A DNA stretch of 64,000 nt, taken from positions 1 through 64,000 of the forward strand of contig CAYZZU010000007.1 in the NCBI GenBank assembly GCA_964483105.1, written 5' to 3'. The position numbers were made by a program, and so were the translations under genes. Below are positions 1-7,961 of the stretch, in pieces (positions within the stretch are counted from its first letter, which is position 1; each line of letters starts with the position of its first letter). The notes beneath the pieces are model-generated. The model searched no databases and was not told the DNA's origin. It saw only the letters and a list, made by a program, of their open reading frames with translations. This DNA is from CAYZZU01 sp964483105 (GTDB lineage: Bacteria; CG2-30-53-67).

Positions 1-194
1 TCGAAAGCATAAAAGGGGACATAAAAGGGGACAGGCTACTTTTTGTGATCAAGGGGGACATAAAAGGGGACAGGCTACTTTTTGTGATCAAGGGTCGATT
101 CTGTGAAAAAGTAGCCTGTCCCCTTTATATGCTTCGTAGCCTGTCCCCTTTATCCCTTTTTTGTGAAAAAGTAGCCTGTCCCCTTTATCCCTTT
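1..194. repeat. array of direct and inverted GGGGACAGGCTACTTTTT repeats
   Basis: Two direct copies (about 21-55 and 60-94) are followed by inverted copies (about 103-128, 135-155 and 162-190) of the same unit, built around AAAGGGGACAGGCTACTTTT. The second direct and first inverted copies form a long hairpin. Repeats with this core are, to my recollection, widespread in bacterial genomes and often lie near REP-associated (Y1/IS200-like) transposases. No transposase is visible in the window. The array runs directly into the start of the following reading frame. Confidence 0.85.
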
Positions 195-799
195 TGAAAG
201 GGATGATCAAAAAAGAGGGTTTTGTTCTTGCAGGTGGGACGGCGCTTGCCCTACAACTGGGACACAGGATTTCAGATGATCTTGATTTTTTCACTTCACA
301 TTCCTTTGTCACTGAAGAGCTCTTCCGGAAAATAAAAGGGAAGAGACTTTCACCGGTCGTACTGCAGGAAGGGAAGGGGACCTTGACGGTTCTGGTCAAA
401 GAGGTGAAGCTCTCCTTTTTCTATTACCACTATCCTTTTCTGGAAAAACCTCGGGGTGATCTGGGGATACCGCTCGCGCATGTTGTCGATATCGCATCGA
501 TGAAGATCATTGCAATCAATCAAAGAGGAGCGAAAAGAGATTTTATAGATCTCTATTTTATACTACAGCAAATCCCCTTCTGGAAGATTGTCGAAAATCT
601 CTTTCACCGCTATGGCCCTGGGAGAATCAGTCCGATGCAGATCAGTAAATCGCTGGTCTATTTTGAAGATGCGGAAGGCGACCCGGAACCCCGTTATTGC
701 GGGGCTGAAAGACCTGCGTGGAGTCAGGTAAAGAAATTTTTTCAGGGCCGATGCAAACAGTTGGCCCTGGATCTTCAGCAGGCGGCGAACAATTTTTAA
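194..799 (+). CDS. AbiEii/AbiGii-like nucleotidyltransferase, probably N-terminally truncated
   Basis: The protein belongs to the nucleotidyl transferase AbiEii/AbiGii toxin family, a DNA polymerase beta-fold superfamily whose members include the toxin of the AbiE type IV abortive-infection/toxin-antitoxin system. The nucleotidyltransferase signature is near the N-terminus: LAGGTALALQLGHR followed by SDDLDFF, the metal-binding Asp pair. The reading frame opens with TTG at 194 (alternatively ATG at 203), inside the repeat array. An in-frame stop at 164 prevents any extension, and no ribosome-binding site is present. Relatives usually carry some extra residues before the GG motif, so the original start was probably lost to the repeats. 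No AbiEi-like antitoxin gene is adjacent. It may be a decaying toxin gene. Confidence 0.6.
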   Translation: MKGMIKKEGFVLAGGTALALQLGHRISDDLDFFTSHSFVTEELFRKIKGKRLSPVVLQEGKGTLTVLVKEVKLSFFYYHYPFLEKPRGDLGIPLAHVVDIASMKIIAINQRGAKRDFIDLYFILQQIPFWKIVENLFHRYGPGRISPMQISKSLVYFEDAEGDPEPRYCGAERPAWSQVKKFFQGRCKQLALDLQQAANNF

Positions 800-1055
800 T
801 CCCATGGAGCATCGCACTCGACACCAAAGCATAAGGTTCTCAACAAGATCGTGTGGGTAAGCCGTCTAAATTCAGGGATCCAGATCAGCCTGGATATTGC
901 CAAGTCATTCAACGACACAACAACGTACTCGGCTACTGAAAGGGGAGGGGGCTGTTCCTCCAGTCCGTTGGGCGGAGTCGCCCGGGGTCCTCGTCGGCGG
1001 TGAAGGGGAGCAAAGCGGATTCCACTGAAGGGGATATTTTCGTCTTGCTGATGTG
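800..1055. other. non-coding stretch before brnT
   Basis: About 250 bases with no convincing reading frame. The minus-strand frames here have no recognisable content. I see no known element. Confidence 0.5.
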
Positions 1056-1084
1056 TTGACAAAAGGCACACAATGTGCTAATTG
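1056..1084 (+). promoter_or_regulatory. sigma70 promoter with internal palindrome, driving brnTA
   Basis: TTGACA at 1056-1061, a 17-base spacer, then TAATTG at 1079-1084. The spacer contains a GCACA-CAA-TGTGC palindrome (1066-1078), well placed as an operator for autorepression by the BrnT-BrnA complex, which is known for the Brucella system. The predicted transcription start falls at about 1091, next to the ATG at 1092, and no Shine-Dalgarno sequence is present, so the toxin mRNA looks leaderless. Confidence 0.65.
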
Positions 1085-1091
1085 ATTATGT

Positions 1092-1388
1092 ATGAAATAT
1101 TTTGAGTGGAATCATGCGAAGAACGAAAAGCTGAAGCGGGAACGGGGAATCTCTTTTGAGGAGATCGTTTTTCATCTGGAGCGGGGTGACATCCTCGATA
1201 TCTTGAGACATCCCAATCAGGACAAGTATTCCGGTCAGAAAATATTCATTATAGATGTAGAGGGATATGCCTATCTGGTTCCGTTCGTTGAAACAGAAGA
1301 TGAGGTCTTTCTGAAGGCCATTATCCCAAGTCGCAAGGCGACCAAACGTTATTTAGGAGGTGAGAACAAGAATGGCGAAGCTGAATAA
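1092..1388 (+). CDS. brnT: BrnT family toxin
   Basis: A 98-residue protein of the BrnT family, RelE/ParE-fold ribonuclease toxins that stop translation and are neutralised by BrnA. The opening KYFEWNHAKNEKLKRERGIS and the following SFEEI match the family hallmark F-W-x2-K-x(n)-K-x-G-[IV]-S-F-E-E, and the C-terminal half has the usual strand pattern ending in an IPSRKATKRYL helix. The antitoxin gene overlaps the last 17 bases (starts 1372), which gives translational coupling. The upstream promoter carries a palindrome. Start 1092 fits the family length. Confidence 0.8.
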   Translation: MKYFEWNHAKNEKLKRERGISFEEIVFHLERGDILDILRHPNQDKYSGQKIFIIDVEGYAYLVPFVETEDEVFLKAIIPSRKATKRYLGGENKNGEAE

Positions 1389-1647
1389 GCAAGAGAAGGA
1401 ACTTCTTGAGTCTGTGGAGAAAGGCGAATGGAAGTCCGTGGCTCGTCTCAAGAGTGAGCGGAGTCGTTACCGGCAATACGCTGAGGCGACCTTCAAGAAA
1501 GACCGAAGAATTAATATTCGTATATCGAGTAAAGATTTGATGGCGATTCAAAAACGGGCATTGGAGGAAGGAATCCCCTACCAGACCCTGATCGCAAGCC
1601 TGTTGCACAAATACGCTTCCGGCCGACTGGCTGAGAAGGTCGATTGA
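1372..1647 (+). CDS. brnA: BrnA/CopG-like antitoxin
   Basis: A 91-residue antitoxin partner of the preceding BrnT. The C-terminal half (RRINIRISSKDLMAIQKRA and onward to residue 90) is a ribbon-helix-helix domain of the BrnA/CopG type that would bind the palindrome in the upstream promoter. The N-terminal half is charged and helical, consistent with toxin wrapping. The start at 1372 is chosen because AGGAGG lies at 1353-1358; the GTG at 1360 is too close to it. Assignment to BrnA rests on gene order and the RHH segment rather than on a strong signature. Confidence 0.72.
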   Translation: MAKLNKQEKELLESVEKGEWKSVARLKSERSRYRQYAEATFKKDRRINIRISSKDLMAIQKRALEEGIPYQTLIASLLHKYASGRLAEKVD

Positions 1648-1776
1648 TCCTGCCGTCGGGAGTGGGGTGCCGGGGTTGCGATGCTTGCCGGTGTGCCCAT
1701 TTCGTGCCCAACCGGAGTCTTTCAGAAGATATCAAGCAATGCCTTCCAAATGGGTGATGGGATGGAGATGGATAAA

Positions 1777-3714
1777 ATGGAGGAGGTCTTCGGGCGGAAA
1801 GGGTCGCTTTCCCGCATGCTTCCGGGGTATGAATTTCGTCTCCAGCAATTGGAGATGAGCCGCCTGGTCGAGCGGGGACTCCGCGGGGGAGGGCATGTCC
1901 TGGCCGAGGCGGGGACGGGTACGGGGAAAACTCTGGCTTATCTTGTGCCCGCGGTTCTGTCCGGGCTGAAGGTGGTGGTTTCCACGGGGACCAAGGCGCT
2001 CCAGGAGCAGCTTTTCGACAAGGAGATCCCGCTGATCCGAAAGGTCCTTTCAAAACGGTTCCTGGTGGCGGTGATGAAGGGCCGTCCCAACTATCTCTGC
2101 CGGAATCGTTTCCAGCAGTTCCGGTCTTTTCCCCTCCTGGAGGATCCCGGGGATGCGGATCGTTTCCGGGAGCTTTGTGCCTGGGTCGGACGGACGCAAA
2201 GCGGTGATGTGGCTGAGCTGTCCGGCATGACCGAACAATCACCCTTGTGGAAGCAGGTGAACTCCACTCCCGAGACCTGCCTGGGGGGGAAGTGTCCCGA
2301 CCAGGAAGATTGTTTCATTACGGCGATGCGGCGGAGGGCCGCTCGTTCCGACCTTCTGATTGTGAATCATCATCTCTTTTTTTCTGATCTGGTTGTCCGG
2401 GAGCAGGGCCTGGGCGAAGTGATCCCGGACTATGACGCGGTGATCTTCGACGAGGCCCACATGATCGAGGAGGTGGCCACGCTGCATTTCGGGTTTCAGG
2501 TCAGCAATTACCGGTTCGAGGAACTGGTCCGGGATACGGCGCACGTCTTGAAGACGTTGAAGAAGGTCAAGGGGAAGAAGATCATTGAAGAGACGTTGAT
2601 GGGGATCGAGAGGGGGAACGAGAATTTCTTCGCCTATTTCCGGTCCGGTCCCGGTCGCGCGCGGATCGATTACGGGAAGATGCGTGGGAGATTCCGGAGC
2701 TGCGGGGAGGAGTTGGTCCGTCTGCTCGGTGAGCTGGACCTGCTGTTCGTGGAGGCCGAATCGGGGGATGAAACGTTCACCGCCCTTTCCCGCAGGACCC
2801 GTGAGATTTCGGAGGTCTTTCGCCGGATCCTGACGGGGGAACAGCCGGATCTTCTGCACTGGTACGAGGTCCGGGGGAAGGGGGTCTTCCTCCATGCCTC
2901 GCCCGTTGATGTCTCCGGAGAGTTGAACCGGCGCCTGTTCTCGAATGTGTTCTGCGTGATTCTGACCTCGGCCACCCTGACGACGGGGGGGGATTTCCGC
3001 TTTATGAAACAGAGACTGGGGATTGAAGAGGCGGAGGAGAAGAGTTTTCCTTCTCCCTTCGATCCGGCCAGGCAGTCCCTGATCTATTTACCGAAGATCC
3101 AAAGTGATCCCAACGGTCCGGCCTTTGATGAGGAGGCGGCGTTCGAGATCGAGCGGATTCTCGGGAAGACGAGGGGACGCGCCTTCGTGCTCTTTACCAG
3201 CAACCGCCATCTGGACGCGGTATATGGCCTCCTTGTGGACCGGATCCGCTATTTGATCTTGAAGCAGGGGGAACAGTCGCGGGAGGAACTCCTGGCGAGG
3301 TTCCGGGAAGACACCCACTCGGTTCTCTTCGCGACCCGTTCCTTCTGGCAGGGCATCGATGTCCGGGGAGAGGCGTTGTCCTGCGTCATCATCGACAAGC
3401 TTCCGTTCGCCTCTCCTTCCGAGCCGATTGTGGCGGCGCGGATCGACGCGATCCGGAAGAGGGGAGGCAATCCTTTTTATGAGTACCAGCTTCCGGAAGC
3501 GGCGATCACCCTGAAGCAGGGCTTCGGACGGTTGCTTCGGAGCCGGACGGACCGTGGTGTCCTCTCCATCCTGGACAGGCGGATTACATCACGCACCTAT
3601 GGAAGATTCTTTCTGAAAACACTTCCGGACTCTCCGGTGACTTCCGATCTGAGGGATCTTGAGAGGATCCTCTCCGGAAACGGAGAGGATCCCTCGCACA
3701 ATAAAGGCCCGTAG
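1777..3714 (+). CDS. dinG: DinG/YoaA-type XPD-family ATP-dependent DNA helicase
   Basis: Superfamily 2 iron-sulfur 5'-3' helicase of the DinG/YoaA/XPD group, which unwinds damaged or structured DNA. Walker A is AEAGTGTGKTLAYL and the DEAH box is IFDEAHMIEE. Between them lie four cysteines (YLCRNRF, then CLGGKCPDQEDC) positioned as in the [4Fe-4S] domain of this family. NHHLFFSD follows. The C-terminal helicase half includes RSFWQGIDVRGE and the motif VI QGFGRLLRS. The frame is open back to 1681, but GGAG at 1764-1767 places the start at 1777, giving 645 residues, a normal family length. It stands alone downstream of brnTA. Confidence 0.85.
   Translation: MEEVFGRKGSLSRMLPGYEFRLQQLEMSRLVERGLRGGGHVLAEAGTGTGKTLAYLVPAVLSGLKVVVSTGTKALQEQLFDKEIPLIRKVLSKRFLVAVMKGRPNYLCRNRFQQFRSFPLLEDPGDADRFRELCAWVGRTQSGDVAELSGMTEQSPLWKQVNSTPETCLGGKCPDQEDCFITAMRRRAARSDLLIVNHHLFFSDLVVREQGLGEVIPDYDAVIFDEAHMIEEVATLHFGFQVSNYRFEELVRDTAHVLKTLKKVKGKKIIEETLMGIERGNENFFAYFRSGPGRARIDYGKMRGRFRSCGEELVRLLGELDLLFVEAESGDETFTALSRRTREISEVFRRILTGEQPDLLHWYEVRGKGVFLHASPVDVSGELNRRLFSNVFCVILTSATLTTGGDFRFMKQRLGIEEAEEKSFPSPFDPARQSLIYLPKIQSDPNGPAFDEEAAFEIERILGKTRGRAFVLFTSNRHLDAVYGLLVDRIRYLILKQGEQSREELLARFREDTHSVLFATRSFWQGIDVRGEALSCVIIDKLPFASPSEPIVAARIDAIRKRGGNPFYEYQLPEAAITLKQGFGRLLRSRTDRGVLSILDRRITSRTYGRFFLKTLPDSPVTSDLRDLERILSGNGEDPSHNKGP
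3665..3692. repeat. perfect 12-bp hairpin with GAAA tetraloop at the end of dinG
   Basis: 3665-3676 and 3681-3692 are exact reverse complements separated by GAAA, ending 22 bases before the dinG stop codon. The stem is GC-rich and the loop is a stable GNRA tetraloop. No uridine tract follows, so it is not a standard intrinsic terminator. It may protect the mRNA 3' end or serve as a transcription barrier towards the convergent TusA-like gene. Confidence 0.7.
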
Positions 3715-3764
3715 AACGGATCTTTTGATCCACACCGGGCGGCATATTCATCGCGGGGCATGGA

Positions 3765-3998
3765 TTACAGTTTCTTGATATGAAAGATCGTTACATGTTC
3801 CGTGTCCAGGAGGTCTTTCCCACCGGTTCGGGAAACCCAGTTGGGCAGATCGTATTCAGTGCAGGAATCCGTGGTCAGAACCTCCAGGACCTGCCCGGCG
3901 GTCATCTCCGACAGGGTGTTCTTGATGTCCGCCAGGATCTCGGAACAGGCCTTCCCCCTGTCGTCCAGCGTCTTGCTTGAAGCGATGGCGGTCTTCAT
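3765..3998 (-). CDS. TusA/SirA-like sulfurtransferase
   Basis: A 77-residue TusA-family protein; such proteins carry persulfide sulfur for tRNA thiolation, cofactor synthesis or sulfur oxidation. The beginning LDDRGKACSEILADIKNTL corresponds to the family pattern L-D-x-R-G-x-x-C-P-x-P, followed by the typical AGQVLEVLTTD strand and a C-terminal FHIKKL strand. The CPxP motif is altered to CSEI: the active cysteine is kept but both prolines are gone. An AGGAGAGACC ribosome site precedes the ATG. It is a single gene, convergent with dinG. Confidence 0.75.
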   Translation of the reverse strand: MKTAIASSKTLDDRGKACSEILADIKNTLSEMTAGQVLEVLTTDSCTEYDLPNWVSRTGGKDLLDTEHVTIFHIKKL

Positions 3999-4184
3999 GG
4001 TCTCTCCTCCTTCTGAAAGGGTTCGGTGATGGAAAGTGACACTACCGTTACAACCAACCTGTGACCGGGAAAAGATAAAGAGAAAAATTCGATTATTCTA
4101 ATTATCCAATATAATACCTTTTTTTGCATGAAAGATCAAACTTTTTCTGCTTCAAAGGGGCGTTTTCTGCCGGGATTCTCCCGC

Positions 4185-5630
4185 CTATCCCTTGATAGCT
4201 CCAAGAGGCCTGAGCCTCGCCACCTTCTTCGCGATTCCCGCGTCATGCATAACCTGAACCACCTTGTGGATGTTCTTATAGGCCTCCGGCATCTCTTCGG
4301 CCAAGGTCTTTCTGCCCCTGGATCGCACATAGATTCCCTGGTTCTCCAGCTCCCGGCTGATGCTCCTTCCTCTGGCGGCAAGAACGGACCGGTGCCGGGA
4401 GAGGACCCGGCCCGCGCCGTGACAGGTCGATCCGAAGGTTTCCCGCATGGCTGCCTCGGTTCCCACGGAGACGTAGGAGGCGCGTCCCATGTCTCCCGGG
4501 ATGAGAACCGGTTGTCCCACGTTCCGATACGAAAGCGGGATCTGTGGATGGCCGGCGGGGAAGGCGCGCGTGGCGCCCTTCCGGTGAACGCAGACCTTCT
4601 GGTTTTTGCCGTGGATTTCGTGTTCCTCAAACTTCGCGATGTTGTGGCATACATCGTAGACGAGCCTCGCTCCCAGAGCCTGAGGGCCGATTTGGAGCGT
4701 TTTCATGAGTGTCTCGGTTGCGAGGTGCTGAAGGATCTGGCGATTCGCCCAGGCAAAATTGGCGGCACAGGCCATGGCGGCAAAATAATCTTTCCCTTCG
4801 GGTGAATGAACCGGGGCGCAGGCGAGTTGACGGTCCGGCAGGTTGAACTGATACCTGTCGACAACTCTGGACATAACTTTCAGGTAATCATCACAGATCT
4901 GATATCCGAATCCCCTGGAGCCGGAATGGATCATCAGGGTGATCCCCCCCTGAAAAAGGCCGAAGGTCCTTGCCGTTTCCGGTTCGAAGATCTCCTCCAC
5001 GCGCTGAAGTTCAAGAAAATGGTTTCCCGACCCGAGTGTGCCCAGTTGATTGAGACCCCTCTCCCGGGCGCGTTCACTCACCTTTCCCGGGTCTGCCCCC
5101 GGCAGAGAGCCCCCTTCCTCCGTGAAGTCGAGATCCTCGATCGATCCGAATCCCTTTCTGACGGCCCATACGGCTCCTTCAACCATGACCTGTTCTTCTT
5201 CGGGAAGACTCAACCTGTGAATCGCGCCGTGAGACCCGACGCCGCAGGGGATCTTCTCAAAAAGAGATGAAACCAGTTCTTTCATGTGCTCCTGAATGTG
5301 ATCCAGAGTCAGGTCGGTCCGGATCAGGCGGCAACCGCAATTGATATCGTATCCAACCCCGCCCGGTGAGATGACTCCTGTCTCGATATCCATGGCGGCC
5401 ACTCCTCCGATCGGGAAACCGTATCCCCAGTGGATATCCGGAAGGGCCACGGAATATTTCAGAATCCCCGGGAGGGTGGCGACATTCATGACCTGTTCCG
5501 GACTTCTGTCGGACAGGATGTCTTGCAACAGCTCTGAGTCGGCAAAGATCCGGCCCGGAACCTTCATGTCTTCCGTTGGAGCGATTTCATACAGGTACTC
5601 GTGAATTTTTTTAAGACGGCTTCGTTTCAT
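4185..5630 (-). CDS. rtcB: RtcB-type RNA-splicing ligase
   Basis: GTP- and Mn2+-dependent RNA ligase joining 2',3'-cyclic phosphate (3'-phosphate) and 5'-OH RNA ends, used in RNA repair or tRNA splicing. Metal-site motifs GYDINCGCR (near residue 95), TLGSGNHFLE (about 200) and MIHSGSRGFG (about 235) are present. CHGAGRVLSR (about 405) holds the histidine that is guanylylated in characterised RtcBs. At 481 residues it is a full-length, archaeal/eukaryal-like RtcB. It lies 55 bases downstream of the archease gene, its known activator, and probably forms one transcript with it. Confidence 0.95.
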   Translation of the reverse strand: MKRSRLKKIHEYLYEIAPTEDMKVPGRIFADSELLQDILSDRSPEQVMNVATLPGILKYSVALPDIHWGYGFPIGGVAAMDIETGVISPGGVGYDINCGCRLIRTDLTLDHIQEHMKELVSSLFEKIPCGVGSHGAIHRLSLPEEEQVMVEGAVWAVRKGFGSIEDLDFTEEGGSLPGADPGKVSERARERGLNQLGTLGSGNHFLELQRVEEIFEPETARTFGLFQGGITLMIHSGSRGFGYQICDDYLKVMSRVVDRYQFNLPDRQLACAPVHSPEGKDYFAAMACAANFAWANRQILQHLATETLMKTLQIGPQALGARLVYDVCHNIAKFEEHEIHGKNQKVCVHRKGATRAFPAGHPQIPLSYRNVGQPVLIPGDMGRASYVSVGTEAAMRETFGSTCHGAGRVLSRHRSVLAARGRSISRELENQGIYVRSRGRKTLAEEMPEAYKNIHKVVQVMHDAGIAKKVARLRPLGAIKG

Positions 5631-5685
5631 GCGGGTTGAATCCTTTCAGGGTCTTCCGTCTTCCCGGTTCCGGTTGGCTCCTTTC

Positions 5686-6114
5686 TCAGATATCCAGGAT
5701 GATCCCGGCAGTATAGATTCCGTCTTTTTCCCTGATTTGAAGGTTGTGATAGGTCGCGGCTTTGATATCCGTAAAGATTTCATGACGGCCTTCTTCAAAG
5801 GGGTCTCCCCAGGCCAGTGCCTCAAGAACGGATGAGTTGAGTTTGACGATCCGGAATTTCTTGTAAAGAATCCGTTGAGTTTCCCAGCGAAAGAGGAGTT
5901 CATTCAGCCAGCTCACCAGGAGTTCCGGCGGATCGAAACCTTCCACCCGGATTCTGTTGGTGATTTTCCCTTGCACCTTGTCCAGATCGGCCAAAATGTC
6001 GAAGAGTGCGAAGGCCGCGCCCTCAAAAAGCTCTTCCAGGCTCTTCCCGCGTATCCGGAAACCGATGTCCGCCGTATGATTGATGGGTTCGTAGACAACC
6101 TGCCTTGCCTCCAT
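5686..6114 (-). CDS. archease
   Basis: A 142-residue archease, the small Ca2+-binding protein that speeds guanylylation and multiple turnover of RtcB. Signature N-terminus INHTADIGFRIRG and C-terminus IKAATYHNLQI...ILDI carry the metal-ligating Asp residues of the family. A TCCTCC-complementary ribosome site (GGAGGAGAAATGG) precedes the ATG. It sits between pcm and rtcB on the same strand, the usual archease-rtcB pairing. Confidence 0.93.
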   Translation of the reverse strand: MEARQVVYEPINHTADIGFRIRGKSLEELFEGAAFALFDILADLDKVQGKITNRIRVEGFDPPELLVSWLNELLFRWETQRILYKKFRIVKLNSSVLEALAWGDPFEEGRHEIFTDIKAATYHNLQIREKDGIYTAGIILDI

Positions 6115-6236
6115 TTCTCCTCCTCCTGCCTTTTCCCGGTCGGGGGGATAGAGGCGTTCTTGCGTGCGGTTCAGATGTTCTTATCCTTCTTAAAAGTATA
6201 TCTCTGAAAGAGGGTTCCGGCAAGTTGTTCCTCAGG

Positions 6237-6890
6237 CTATGGAAGGTCCCATCCTTCGATCCCGATCAGGGGGACGAAGACACATCCCCCCAGATTTTCC
6301 GGGTCCAGGTTTTTCCCATGACGTGTCATCCGGTATAGCTCCTGATATCTCCGGTTTCCGACAGGGATCACCAGTCTGCCTCCCTCGGTGAGTTGGGACT
6401 GGAGGGAGGCCGGGACGATCGGCGCGCCCGCTGTGACCAGGATTGCGTCAAAAGGCGCATGTTCAGGATCCCCGCGGGTCCCGTCTCCCGTCAGGACGTT
6501 GACATGGGTGAATCCGAGTTCCTGAAGGGTTTGTTCCGCCTGTTTCGCCAGGGAAGGGATACGTTCGATCGTAAAGACCCGCCGGACTATTTCAGCGAGA
6601 ACGGCGGTCTGATATCCGGATCCGGTCCCGATCTCCAGTATTCGTTCATCGCCTTTCAGTTTCAGGGCCTCCGTCATCAGTGCGACCATATAAGGCTGAG
6701 AAATGGTTTGACCTTCTCCGATCGGCAGGGGACGGTCTTCATAGGCCAACGTACGGAATTCCTCCGGAACGAAATATTCCCGGGGGACCCGGCCCATGGC
6801 ATGGAGAGTGGCGGGATCCTGAATCCCCCTTTCCATAAGTTGGGTCCGGACCATTCCGTCACGTTGTTTGTGGAAATCGTTTCGTTTCAT
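6237..6890 (-). CDS. pcm: protein-L-isoaspartate O-methyltransferase
   Basis: SAM-dependent repair methyltransferase acting on isoaspartyl residues formed in ageing proteins. Motif I ILEIGTGSGYQTAVLAEI (near residue 80), the substrate segment IGEGQTISQPYMVALM and the post-motif DGTRGDPEHAPFDAILVTA match PCMT. The start at 6890 (MKRNDFHKQRD) is chosen by family alignment over the TTG/ATG region further upstream (to 6959); it gives 217 residues. It probably leads a pcm-archease-rtcB operon, grouping protein and RNA damage repair. Confidence 0.92.
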   Translation of the reverse strand: MKRNDFHKQRDGMVRTQLMERGIQDPATLHAMGRVPREYFVPEEFRTLAYEDRPLPIGEGQTISQPYMVALMTEALKLKGDERILEIGTGSGYQTAVLAEIVRRVFTIERIPSLAKQAEQTLQELGFTHVNVLTGDGTRGDPEHAPFDAILVTAGAPIVPASLQSQLTEGGRLVIPVGNRRYQELYRMTRHGKNLDPENLGGCVFVPLIGIEGWDLP

Positions 6891-7045
6891 GGCGATGGGC
6901 TCAAGGTTTTTCGTGTTCTTCCGATATAGAGAATGACTGCGGTAAAAGTCTGTCCCCATGTTTCAGCGGATGCGTGTGATTCAAGCCGCCCATCCGGATC
7001 ATGCGGGTCTGTCCGGGGAATGGACAACGGCTGAGGGTGTCCCGA

Positions 7046-7876
7046 ATGGATCAGAGAGAAGGGAATGAAGCGGTTCGGGAAGGCGTGGACCGGCTGGAAC
7101 GTGAGAACAGAGAATTGAAGAAACAACTCGGGACGCAGTCGGAATTCATCAACTATCTGGTTCATGATCTTCGTGCGCCTCTCACCGCCATCAAATCCTA
7201 TGCCGACCTTTTGCTCCGATACCGGGAGGAAAAAGAGGAGATTCAGCAACAGTTCCTTCTGACCATCGCAGGGGAAGCCGAACGGATGCATTGTCTGATC
7301 AATGATTTTCTGGATCTGTCCAAGATGGAACAGGGAATGTTCGTTTGTCAGCATGAGACGGTGGATATGGCGCGTCTGGCGGATTATTTCCTGGGTGTCT
7401 TTGAAGGAGTGCGGATCCAGAAAGAGATTCATTTGTTCAGGGAGTATGAAGAAGGGCTTCCCTGCGTCCTGGGGGATCCCCAGAGACTCGGCCAGGTGAT
7501 GACAAACCTGATCAGTAATGCCATCAAGTTCACCCCTCGCGGGGGGAATATTCGAATCTGCATGCGGAGTATTGATCGGATGGATGAGAAAAACATGAAT
7601 CCACAGAATCGGCTGGTGATTTCCCTGGAAGACAGCGGGCAGGGGATTCCCGAAAGGGATCGCCTGCGGATCTTCGACAAGTATTTTCAACTGGAGAACC
7701 GGAGGACGGAGGGGATTCCCGGAACGGGACTCGGTCTTCCTATCGTGAAACAGATCATCGAGAACCATGGCGGAGAACTCCGCGTGGAGAAAGGAAAACT
7801 CGGCGGCAGTGCCTTTATCTTCGAACTGCCTTGTGCTGTTGAAAGCCCGGTCGATGCGTGCAAGGCTTCCGGTTGA
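7046..7876 (+). CDS. soluble sensor histidine kinase
   Basis: HisKA/HATPase_c kinase of about 276 residues with no membrane segment and no recognisable sensor domain: only a charged coiled-coil stretch (residues 8-30) precedes the catalytic core. The H-box is YLVHDLRAPLTAIKSY with the phospho-accepting His, the N-box is LGQVMTNLISNAIKFTP, G1 is EDSGQGIPE and G2 is GTGLGLPIVKQI. The frame is open to ATG 7001, and start 7046 is a best guess because neither has a clear ribosome site. No response regulator is adjacent; the orphan receiver at 11438-11887 is a possible partner but 3.5 kb away. Confidence 0.85.
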   Translation: MDQREGNEAVREGVDRLERENRELKKQLGTQSEFINYLVHDLRAPLTAIKSYADLLLRYREEKEEIQQQFLLTIAGEAERMHCLINDFLDLSKMEQGMFVCQHETVDMARLADYFLGVFEGVRIQKEIHLFREYEEGLPCVLGDPQRLGQVMTNLISNAIKFTPRGGNIRICMRSIDRMDEKNMNPQNRLVISLEDSGQGIPERDRLRIFDKYFQLENRRTEGIPGTGLGLPIVKQIIENHGGELRVEKGKLGGSAFIFELPCAVESPVDACKASG

Positions 7877-7961
7877 ACACCATCCATTCACCCCGGACGC
7901 GTCCTGCTTTTTCCTTGATGATTCCATCCGGAATGTCGGACAGGGCCGTTTCGGAGCGGAG

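Noticed and set aside
1..194. CRISPR array
   Set aside because: Units are in both orientations with irregular or no spacers; it is a REP-like repeat cluster.
796..1071. Minus-strand 91-codon frame between the AbiEii-like gene and brnT
   Set aside because: No ribosome site or recognisable content, and it overlaps the brnT promoter region.
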